NCBI GenBank assembly: GCA_033002965.1 | Contig: JAURVB010001936.1 | Span: forward strand, 1-64,000 | Source: Piper betle | Taxonomy: Eukaryota > Streptophyta > Magnoliopsida > Piperales > Piperaceae | Direction: 5' to 3' | DNA length: 64,000 bases | Shown here: one piece after another, positions 17,918 through 26,406 of the stretch | How positions within the stretch are numbered: position 1 is the first letter of the stretch | How the letters are laid out: every line of letters begins with the position of its first letter | Made by a program: the position numbers and the translations under genes | Notes under the pieces: generated by a model | What the model was told of the DNA's origin: nothing | Databases searched by the model: none | Seen by the model: only the letters and a program-made list of their open reading frames with translations

Positions 17918-17966
17918 GAGATAAGGATTGCTGTACTGCAGCACAGCCAAGATGGCTGTGCTGCAC
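17918..17966 (+). repeat. Left terminal inverted repeat of the Pack-MULE
   Basis: 49 bases, pairing with 19730-19778 except at positions 8, 14 and 19. The inner 27 bases are themselves a near-complete palindrome. Confidence 0.95.
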
Positions 17967-19680
17967 ATTTCAGTTGGACGTGATGTGGACGGACGACGAC
18001 TACATGGACGCGGCCAAGGACTTCACCCTGGACCCGATCAACTTCCCCCGCCAAAAACTCCTCCCCTTCGTTCAAAACCTCCACTCCCATGGCCTCCACT
18101 ACATCGTCCTCATCGACCCCGGCATCGCCGTCAACCACTCCTACGGCGTTTTCCAGCGAGGCCTCGCCGACGACGTCTTCATCAAGTACGACGGCCAGCC
18201 CTTCCTCGCCCAGGTCTGGCCAGGGCCCATCTACTTCCCGGACTACCTCAACCCGGCTACTGTTTCATGGTGGGGAGACGAGATCAAACGCTTCCATGAT
18301 CTCATCCCGGTCGATGGGCTGTGGATCGACATGAACGAGGTCTCGAATTTCTGCACCGGCAAGTGCCGGATCCCCACCGACCGCCCTTGCCCCGGTACGG
18401 GCCTGCCATGGGATTGTTGCTTGGATTGCAAGAACATCACCAAGACGAGGTGGGACGAGCCACCGTACAAGATCAATGCCTCCGGCGTTGGGGCTCCGCT
18501 GGGCTTGAAGACCATCGCCACCAGTGCGACGCATTACAACTGGGTACTGGAGTATGACGCCCACAGTCTCTACGGGTTCTCCATGGCCATTGCCACCCAC
18601 GGGGCTCTGCTGGCGTTGCAGGGCAAGCGGCCGTTCGTGCTGTCCCGGTCGACCTTCGTCGGCTCCGGCAGGTACGCAGCGCATTGGACTGGGGACAACA
18701 AGGCGACGTGGGAGGACTTGCGCTACTCCATCTCCACCATTCTCAACTTTGGTATGTTTGGCGTGCCCATGGTGGGCGCCGATATCTCTGGATTCTACCC
18801 TGCTCCTACAGAGGAGCTCTGCAACCGGTGGATTGAGCTGGGTGCGTTCTATCCCTTCTCCAGAGACCATGCCAACTACTACTCGCCGAGGCAAGAGCTC
18901 TATGTGTGGAAATCTGTGGCCATATCGGCTAGGAATGCTCTTGGGCTTCGGTACAAGCTGCTGCCTTACTTCTACACCCTCAACTTTGAAGCTCACACCC
19001 CATTGCTCGTCCCCTGTTCTTCAACTTCCCGAACTTCACAGACTGCTATGATGTGAGCACCTAGTTCATGCTTCGGGGAAGTGTGCTAGTTTCGCCGGTG
19101 CTGAAGAAGGCTGCCACTTCGGTGAAGGCGATGTTTCCGCCGGGGTCTTGGTACAACCTCTTTGACATGTCCAAGGCCATCGTCTCCGAGAGCGGGCAGT
19201 ACCTGACTCTTGATGCGCCATTGCATGTCGTGAACGTGCATGTGTACCAGAACACCATCTTGCCCATGCAGAGAGGGGGTTGACGTCGAAGGTGGCAAGG
19301 ACGACTCCCTTCACGCTCGTCGTCACCTTCCCCGCCGGCGCCACCTCCGGGGAGGCCAAGGGGAAGGTGTTTGGCGACGATGACGAGCTGCCGGAGATGA
19401 AGGTCGCCGGTGGGCACTCGACTCTCGTGGAGTTCTACGCCACACTTGAGCAGAAGCAGGTGAAGGTGTGGTCCGAGGTGACAGAGCCGGAGTTCGCAAC
19501 GGAGAAGGGATGGGTCATTGAGAAGGTCACTGTTCTGGGTCTGGAAGGACATGGAGAAGGGCTTGAGGTGGAGGTTGATGGAGAGAGATTGAAGGATTCT
19601 GAAGTTGTGTTCACAGATGTGTCTGTGAGGGATGTTGATGAATTGGTAGGCGGGAATTATAGGAAGGGGATGATGGTGGA
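17967..19680 (+). pseudogene. Captured GH31 alpha-xylosidase/alpha-glucosidase fragment, disrupted
   Basis: Translation matches the plant alpha-xylosidase (XYL1) branch of GH31 from mid-protein to near the C-terminus. The catalytic nucleophile in [10 protein letters not shown] (Asp codon 18328-18330) and the acid/base in HWTGDN (18694-18696) are kept, as is GADISGFYP. The frame is open from about 17970 to 19000 and is then broken by a frameshift near 18998-19006, an in-frame TAG at 19062-19064 where the family has Gln, and a second frameshift near 19272-19281. After these, the C-terminal beta domain is still readable to about 19680 (TPFTLVVTFPAGA, GWVIEKVTVLG). The N-terminal half is missing and the homology starts right after the TIR. 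ATTTCAG precedes the first codon, so the captured piece appears to begin at an intron 3' end: genomic capture, not a retrocopy. Not expected to encode a working enzyme. Confidence 0.92.
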
Positions 19681-19694
19681 GTTTGTTTTAATTT

Positions 19695-19725
19695 CAGCCG
19701 TTGGATTGAATCAATCCAACGGCTG
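19695..19725. repeat. Perfect palindrome (15-bp arms) inside the Pack-MULE right end
   Basis: CAGCCGTTGGATTGA, one spacer base, then its exact complement, four bases inside the right TIR. Its core GCCGTTGGAT also occurs in palindromes at 24507, 24656 and, diverged, 26024. Confidence 0.95.
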
Positions 19726-19729
19726 GAAA

Positions 19730-19778
19730 GTGCAGCACAGCCATCTTGGCTGTGCTGCAATACAACAATCTTTATCTC
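19730..19778 (-). repeat. Right terminal inverted repeat of the Pack-MULE
   Basis: Reverse complement of the left repeat with three transitions. It is followed immediately by the second copy of the 9-bp target duplication. Confidence 0.95.
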
Positions 19779-20089
19779 TTTTAATAATTATGAATAATTT
19801 TCTTACCATCGGGTAACATAAAAAAATAGTCTCCCTTTTATGGTAAAAAGTTTTGTAAATAATTAGATGATTGGTCCAAAAAATTGGAGGGGCGCTTCAA
19901 CTCTTTGTACTTTATGATGAGCTGCTTGTGCAGCTACAAAATTATCGTAAAAGGGGAACTTTTTCTGTCATGCTGTATTAATGCTTGGTACGTATTGAAT
20001 TATTGATGGGCTTCACCGTGGATATCTTGCTACCTATTGAGAATCATCTTCTTCTTAAATTTAGATTGGAGGTCGATTCTGAACATGTT

Positions 20090-20665
20090 TTCTTTTGGCC
20101 CAGCTTATACTTTCTTTGACTCTGCTCTAATACTCCACAGGTGGAATAGGGCAACAACTATTGCTCAGTTGGATTTTGCAGGACTACCTTGCTAAGTTCA
20201 GTTGCGTGAGATTAATTCATTAAGGTTAAGTGTGAAGCTGGGCTGGATGAATTGGGGCTTGTGGTTCCATGGCCTTGTGATCAGTCATTGTTAATTGTTC
20301 GCGATTATATTGAGGTTATGTTCTATTTCCATTGGATAAACCTCTTGTCAGGGCTCTCTATTGTCGTCTTCTCTTTTGGGGAATTGTAGGAGTGCATGTT
20401 AAGATTGAACGCATGCGTATTTTCTGCTATATATGTGGATTGATAGGATACCATATGCCAGCTTGTTGTAATTGTGAGCGGTCAATTTTCTGCTATATAT
20501 GTGGATTGATAGGATACCATATGCCAGCTTGTTGTAATTGTGAGCGGTCATTCCTTTCTATTCAACAAGAGGATGAGTTGATGAATCCTGTGGCCATGGA
20601 TGGTTGTCCAAGGTCCACATGGTGGAAGAAATTTAGCACAAAGGGAAAATATGTTTGTGGTGGCT
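20090..20665 (+). pseudogene. LINE-type retrotransposon ORF1 remnant (DUF4283/zinc-knuckle region)
   Basis: Interrupted frames read WNRATTIAQLDFAGLP, then FYFHWDKPLVRALYCRL, then VKIERMRIFCYICGLIGYH. This is the layout of the DUF4283 plus CCHC region of plant LINE-like gag proteins. The knuckle reads CX2C then YH where the family has HH or H, so the zinc-binding His of the first position is replaced. A 66-bp exact tandem duplication repeats the knuckle. The upstream part is broken by stops, and no reverse transcriptase is nearby. A decayed fragment. Confidence 0.6.
20419..20550 (+). repeat. Exact 66-bp tandem duplication covering the zinc knuckle
   Basis: Two identical 66-base units, 20419-20484 and 20485-20550. 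The unit length is a multiple of three, so it duplicates 22 codons including the knuckle without changing frame. Confidence 0.95.
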
Positions 20666-20669
20666 AATC

Positions 20670-20988
20670 CAGTGGAGAGCATGAACTAGTTTGCGAGGGA
20701 AGTATGCAGCCAGTCAAACTTTTGGGGAATAGTGATGGTGGCAAAAAGAAGAAGCATGGCAGGTGTTACGGCCTTGATTCGTGAACGTTACCAGGAACTA
20801 GGGTTTGAGTATTGTTCCTATGTTTCCCGCATCCATGAGGGGGTAGCAGTGGCTATCCGAATGGTAGAAACAATATACCGAGGCAACCCGTGTTATAGTT
20901 GCAGGTAACGAACTAAGGTGCATGAGGCTGCCTGGTGATTGAGCATTGCGGGATAGCATGGCGTCAGGTTACGACAGTGGATTGCGGC
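20670..20988. other. Unassigned sequence between the LINE remnant and the 2.7-kb element
   Basis: Moderate GC and stops in all frames. It may belong to the same retroelement remnant. No feature supported. Confidence 0.3.
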
Positions 20989-21172
20989 TGTAAAACCCAC
21001 GATTCGAGTTAGGGTTTTATATTCAGAACCGGTCGGGTCGACCGTTATTTTTCGAGTTGAGTCAGTTTCAGGACACGTGTACCGAGCCGACGCCGGTCTC
21101 GTGTATGAGCTATGAGGGTCATGCGTACCCAAATATATATGATGATAACGTCATGAATACAGCAGAACAGAA
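20989..21172 (+). repeat. Left TIR of the TGTAAAACCC element
   Basis: Pairs with 23526-23707 over roughly 183 bases. It includes GATGATAACGTCATGAA near its inner end. Confidence 0.85.
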
Positions 21173-23525
21173 TCATTGCTCCTCCGTCCAAGCTGGCTCA
21201 TCCATCTCGTGCTTATCACCTACATATATATAAGAAAAACGTCAGTAACAAGCGTTACTGGTCCGGAAAATAAAATAACTATAACAAACTGGCTATGAGA
21301 GCAAACTCTCATCTGAAAGAAAACATATACTTCCTCAAGAACACTCTGAAGGGCACTACTGAGGAGCCACTGGGCTGCAGACCCGGTAGCATCCCGAACT
21401 TACTGCTGCTGGTACTGTGCTACTCTCAGCACTTCTTTTTCAGTACTTCTCGTGAAACTTTATCCTAAGCCCTCTCCTTACCTCCATATTTCTCCTGGCC
21501 TTGAGCACGAAGGCCGAGTACTCTCAGGCAGTCGCCTTTAGTACCCTTTGAACCACAAGTCCGGACATGCGCTGTACTAAACAGTACCCGTAAACCTCCA
21601 CGTTCTCCGGGTGTGAGGAACTCAAACGCGGAGTTGTCAGGATCCCTCGGGAATGGAACAGTCCGCTGGCACTAATCCAGAGCCCGCTTTGACTGTCACA
21701 GCATCCTCTGCATGGTACGTGCAGTCGGTTTCTCCATCTCTCGTCTCACTGAAAACTCGATAAAACTATATATATATAGGCCTGGGAAGGGATTCATATA
21801 ATAGGCCCGAAGGCAACTTGTGGTGGATCTTGTTTTCGAAATCATCCTCGAGGGATCTCATCCTCGAGGGGTTATTAATCCGGAAATATTCGATTAAATG
21901 GCCCGAGTTAAGTGGGATCCGATAAAACGCCACTTAACCCGCCCTGCAATAATAAAATAAACATACAATGGAAGAGCGTAAAACAAGACGAGTCCTAAAC
22001 GGACCTGGTAGAAGCTCCAAGCGTGTCATCGCGCCTAGGCGGCGAGCTCCTATTCCGTACCTACACATCAAAACTAAATACTAACGCCCGCTAACTAAAT
22101 GATGCATCAAACTCAACACAATTAAACACAGAATCATCATCAAAATAACCATCAAATAATTATAAGAGTAAATAATCCTAACTCAACTACTCATACCATA
22201 TTTTATTCTGTTCTTCTAAGTTGCATCGTACTAGTTTAACATGTTCATACACAATTCATCTCATTAGATCACTTCATTCACTAATAATCTCATCATGTAA
22301 CTTATCATTTCATCCCTAATTAGTCATTAATCACATCACACACAATTATCATGCTCAACTCGATCTACCTCATTAAATCACTCCCTATTCATTCTCAATT
22401 AATTGCATCATGCAATCATCACTACACTCATACTCATATGTTTATCATGACAATTATTTAATTCTAGCATGTTATACTAACAATCATAATCAATTTTAAA
22501 GAAATCAATCGGAGGTAATTATACCTCACGTCGTCGGCAATCGGCGACGGTTAGGGTTCCGTCGCGCGCCTCGGAGCTCGAATTCGGCGCTCCTCGGCGT
22601 CCAAAGCTCGATCGGGCTCCACCGGGTGAGCCCCGCGGAAGATCCGGTGAAGTCCGGCGAATTCTAGAAATTCCGATTTTCCGGCGGTTTTCCGGCAGTT
22701 GCTGGCGGTTTTCCGGCGACTTCCGGTGGTTTTCCGGCAACCATTGCCGGTGGTATCTACTAGCTGGATAGGGGTCATGTAGGGTACCCTCGGAACCGGC
22801 TCGACGAGCCCGACTCATCTACGAGGTCGACGCGGCCAACGGAGGAGGCGGCTCGCCGGAAAACGGCTAAAACAGAGCGGCGGCGTTGGGTCGCTAAATC
22901 CGGCCGGCCAGGGCGGCGATGCCCTCCGTTCCGGTCGGGGAGGGTCGCTGGGTGGTCGGTGGTGCTGAGGCGACCACTGGATGACGGCTGCGACGGTCGC
23001 CGGCGGCGGGATTGGCGACGGAAACGCAACGCGGCCGCGGCGTCGTGGCGTGGTTTCCTCGCGTCGCGGCGGTCCGATGGGGGCCGGACCTAGTCCGGGC
23101 GGCAGGGCGACGTCGTCGCCGAGCTGGGCGGCGTCGGTCGACGGCCCGGCGGCGCCGACAGCGGCGGCGGTGGCGCGCGAACAGGGGCGGCGCGGGCGAG
23201 GGTTTGGGGAAGAAGAAAGGAAAAAGTCGAGGGTGTGTGTAGTGGCAAACTCGTAAATACTACTTGACTCGTCTCCGACTCGAGTCAAGTATAATAACTA
23301 AGTCGTATTAAATCCTAAAAAAATTCATAAAAATCGGGAAAAATCCCGTAAAATCAAACAAATACCAAACATCGTAATGATATGCTCTAGAACTATCAAC
23401 CCACCCAAAATGCCCGTAACGCGTCCTAACGCGATAAACGGCGTAAAACTAATTCTACGATCCATTATATATAAAAATAATAATAAAAAAAATGACTGAC
23501 ATACTCTCATATATCTGATAACTCA

Positions 23526-23707
23526 TTCTGTTCTGCTGTGTTCATGACGTTATCATCATATACTTGGGTACGCATGACCCTCATAGCTCATACACGCGAC
23601 CGGCGTCGGCTCGGTACACGTGTCCTGAAACTGACTCAACTCGAAAAATAACGGTCGACCCGACCGGTTCTGAATATAAAACCCTGACTCGAATCATGGG
23701 TTTTACA
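23526..23707 (-). repeat. Right TIR of the TGTAAAACCC element
   Basis: Inverted near-identical copy of the left TIR, ending in GGGTTTTACA at 23707. Confidence 0.85.
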
Positions 23708-23713
23708 TCCCTG

Positions 23714-24190
23714 CCCCCGCGGGTGGCCGGCGGTGGGGTGGCGCGGCGAGAGAGAGCAGGGGGAACATGGGAGGGTAAAATCGTAATAAAACTTTACTCG
23801 GTCCTGACTCGAGTTAATATTACGAAATAAATTTTAAAAATAAATTTTTTTATAATAAATACTTGATTCGATCTCGCACAAGATCGAGTCAATATTACAA
23901 AATAAATTTAAAAAATAAAATAATTTTGTAATAAAAACTTTATTCGGTACATTTCTGCACATTATTTTATTACAAAATTATTTTATTTTATTAAATTTAT
24001 TTCGTAATATTGACTCGATCTCGTGCGAGATCGAATCAAGTATTTATTATAAAAAAATTTTATTTTTTAAATTTATTTCGTAATATTAACACGAGTCATG
24101 ACCGAGTAAAGTTTTTATTACGATTTTACCCTCCCATGTTCCCCATGCTCTCTCTGCCGCGCCACCCCACCGCCGACCACCCGCGAGGGG
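23714..24190. repeat. Long imperfect inverted repeat (about 220-bp arms)
   Basis: The left arm (about 23714-23937) and right arm (about 23968-24190) pair almost throughout, including the GC-rich outer ends (GGGTGGCCGGCGGTGGGGTG and its complement) and the AT-rich inner parts. The spacer is about 30 bases. This is a foldback-type structure. It touches the right end of the TGTAAAACCC element. Confidence 0.85.
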
Positions 24191-24506
24191 GGGGGGCGAT
24201 GGCTACGAGCGAGGGCGGGGGGCTGCGGCGGCTGACTGGGGCGGGGCGGGGGCAGGGGAGGTCGGCAGGGGCAGCGGCAGCGGCGGGGCGAGGGCAGGGG
24301 AGGCCTGCGGGGCCCGGGCAGGGGCGGCCGGCGGGACGGGGGTATGGGGCGGCTGTCGGGCGGGGGCCGGGGCAGGGGCAGGGAGGCCGGCGGGGGCAAA
24401 GGCAGCGGCAGGGCGGCCTGCGGGGCGGGGGCAGGGGCGGCCGGCGGGACAGGGGCATGGGGCGGCCGTCAGAGTGGGTGGGTGGGTTGGGGGGTGTGGT
24501 TTGATT

Positions 24507-24538
24507 GTGGGCCGTCGGATCACGATCCGACGGCCCAC
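24507..24538. repeat. Perfect 15-bp-arm palindrome, GCCGTCGGAT type
   Basis: GTGGGCCGTCGGATC, two spacer bases, then its complement. Confidence 0.95.
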
Positions 24539-24655
24539 GCCAGGCAGCGCATTATCATGCCAAAATAGGGCAGCGCACTGTAGCACTGCCATATATATAT
24601 ATATATAGAGACATGTTGTACTACGCTACCATGTTTTGGCAACGCAGGCAGCGTT

Positions 24656-24691
24656 TTTTGGGCCGTTGGATCGAAATCCAACGGCCCAAAA
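24656..24691. repeat. Perfect 16-bp-arm palindrome, GCCGTTGGAT type
   Basis: TTTTGGGCCGTTGGAT, four spacer bases, then its complement. Confidence 0.95.
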
Positions 24692-25205
24692 TAACATACC
24701 GTTCCCCCCCTCTCTGTTTCTCTTCCACCCTCCGCCCCCTTGCCGGATTCCGCCGCCTCCTGCCAGATTCCGCTGCCGCCTGGCCCTGCCCGGCACCCCC
24801 CAACCTGGTCTCGCCCTCGGCCCCGGCCCTGCCCACAGCCACAGTACCCCACCGCCCTCGCCCGTTGCTGCAGCGGCCCCTCCACTACTTTGTTCCCCCC
24901 CCCCCCCCCCGGCCGCCACCATCCACCCCAGCCCCAGCCCGCAGCCGCGGCCCCCCGCCCACCGCGTTTCCCCTCACCACTCCCCCTGCCGGGCCAGCCG
25001 CGGCCCCCATCCCTCGCCCGGTGCCGTGGCGCACTCCCCGCCCCTGCCCACAGACGCGTCGCCCCCGTCCCCGCCAGCAGGCATGGCCCCTCCCCCACGC
25101 CGCGGCCCCCAGCCCCTGCAGGCGACGCGACGACAGTGTTGCCAGCGAACGGCCGGCGGTCGCCGGCAGTGGGTGGCGCGGCAGTATAGTGGGGGAAGAA
25201 ACAGG

Positions 25206-25740
25206 GGAGGGTAGTTTCGTAATAAAAACCTTACTCGTGTTCGGATCGAGTTAAATTTTTATTACAAAATAAATTTTTTTAAAAAATTTAGTTCGTAATA
25301 AAAATTTGACTCAAACCCAAGTCGAGTCAAGTTTTTATTATGAAATAATTTTTTAAAAATAAAATAAAATAAAATAATTTTACAAAATAAATATTACAAA
25401 ATAAATTTTTTAAAAAATAAAATAATTTCGTAATAAAAATATGACTCCGTCCCAACTCGAGTCAATATTAAGAAATAAATTTAACAAAAAAATAAAATAA
25501 TTTCGTAATAAAAACTTGCAACCCAGCTCGCAGCAGCCGCCCCACCCGCAGCTGCTGCCCCCCGCCCCCGCGTTCCCACCCCCCTCCCCTGCCCCCGCTC
25601 TCGCTCGTAGCCACCTCCCCACCCTCGTGATTCCCCCCCCCGGCCCTGCCGTCGCGGTCCTAGCCCCCCGGTCCTCTTGTAATAAAATAATTTTGTAATA
25701 AAATAATTTTGTAATAAAAATTTTATTTGGTCCCACATGC
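25206..25740. repeat. AT-rich palindromic module array
   Basis: Repeated units built as TAATAAAAA, GACTC, short spacer, GAGTC, TTTTTATTA, interleaved with AAATAAATTTTTT runs and one C-rich block (25515-25675). The same GACTC/GAGTC hairpin words occur at 23240-23290 and 23790-24090, so the array belongs with the neighbouring inverted-repeat complex. Confidence 0.6.
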
Positions 25741-26330
25741 GACCGGCGCCATGTATTTCCCAACATGCCCATCTAGCCCTGAGGCGGCGACATTGTTGGC
25801 CAGCAGGCGACCAGCCGCAAGGTCACCGGCAGGGGTGGCGCGCCAAAACAAATGAGGAAGAAATATATAGCGCGCCTAAACCAAAACCCTAAACCCTAAA
25901 CCACAATACATTTATTTTGGCGCGCCACCCCTCGGCACTGCCTCGCCCCTGGGCCAAGTCCCCCTGGCCCTCTCACTGGGCAGCATGAATGGCGAGAGGG
26001 GGGCGGGAAAGGGTAAAAAAGAGTGTGGGCTGTTGGATTTTCATCCAACGGCCCACATTTAATAAGCTGCCTATGTGCAGCCAAACAAGGCAATACATAG
26101 GAGCATTTTGCTTTGTGCCCTTTGCCACAGTCTCTCGCCGCCCCCGACGGCAACTGCGGGCAGTCGGAACTATTCATTGTTCAACAATTAAAATTTTTAT
26201 TACGAAATAATTTTTTAAAAAAATAAAATAATTTTCTAATAAAAACTCACTCGTAACTACCTCAATCTCTAATTTTTTAAAAAAAATTAAAATCCAGTGG
26301 CTGTGAATGGGTGCGCTCCAAAGACAGACA
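25741..26330. repeat. Further transposon-derived sequence upstream of the NPH3-like gene
   Basis: Alternates GC-rich pieces (25740-25860, 25915-26020) with AT-rich modules (26180-26290) like those of the array to the left. It holds a near-perfect 15-bp-arm palindrome at 26024-26057 and two telomere-type CCCTAAA units at 25887-25902. Confidence 0.5.
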
Positions 26331-26338
26331 GCGTCATA

Positions 26339-26364
26339 ATATATATATATATATATATATATAT
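26339..26364. repeat. (AT)n microsatellite in the NPH3-like promoter
   Basis: An AT dinucleotide run ending about 43 bases before the ATG of the NPH3-like gene. Confidence 0.95.
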
Positions 26365-26406
26365 CTACATTTATCTTTTCCAAGGAGCAGAGTAAACAAA
26401 GAAGCC

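Larger units (their letters stand above)
17918..19778. mobile_element. Pack-MULE (Mutator-like element) carrying a GH31 gene fragment
   Basis: A non-autonomous Mutator-like element of 1,861 bases. Terminal inverted repeats of 49 bases (17918-17966 and 19730-19778) match at 46 positions, and all three differences are transitions. Both ends begin GAGATAA, as maize Mu ends do. A perfect 9-bp duplication TTTTAATAA flanks it (17909-17917 and 19779-19787), the length typical of MULEs. Each TIR contains a 12-bp-arm palindrome (GCAGCACAGCCA and its complement). The interior is almost entirely a GH31 glycosidase fragment and no transposase frame is present, which is the definition of a Pack-MULE. Confidence 0.92.
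20989..23707. mobile_element. Non-autonomous element with about 183-bp terminal inverted repeats
   Basis: The ends are TGTAAAACCC and GGGTTTTACA. The left repeat (20989-21172) and right repeat (23526-23707) are near-identical in inverted orientation: the same 50-codon shadow frame (MGTHDPHSSYTRPAS) reads outward-in from both sides, with only a few substitutions and a short AT indel. The interior has no transposase. It is moderately GC-rich on the left (21170-22050), AT-rich in the middle and very GC-rich on the right (22540-23230). I could not find a clear target-site duplication, so the superfamily is open. The high TIR identity suggests recent insertion. Confidence 0.75.
24130..25236. repeat. 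GC-rich block flanked by inverted AT-rich arms
   Basis: The arm seen at 24101-24133 recurs inverted at 25206-25236 (AGGGTA, CGTAATAAAA, TTACTCG in order). Between them lie a G-rich half (24186-24500) and a C-rich half (24720-25190). The G-rich half is built from GGGGCAGGGG/GGCCGGCGGG words. In the middle are two perfect palindromes and a TA run. Long open frames on all six frames here are products of composition. Confidence 0.6.

Noticed and set aside
17974..19056. 360-codon GH31 open frame as a real alpha-glucosidase gene
   Set aside because: It lacks the N-terminal half, lies between MULE terminal repeats with a target duplication, and is followed by frameshifts and a stop within conserved sequence.
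22519..23288. Arg/Pro-rich frames within the TGTAAAACCC element
   Set aside because: Non-coding GC-rich interior of a non-autonomous element, with no recognisable domain.
24010..25254. Long open frames on both strands rich in Gly/Arg or Pro
   Set aside because: They come from G-rich and C-rich low-complexity blocks; all frames are open together and no domain is present.
25887..25902. Telomere-type CCCTAAA units
   Set aside because: Only two units; more likely a telo-box-like word than an interstitial telomere.
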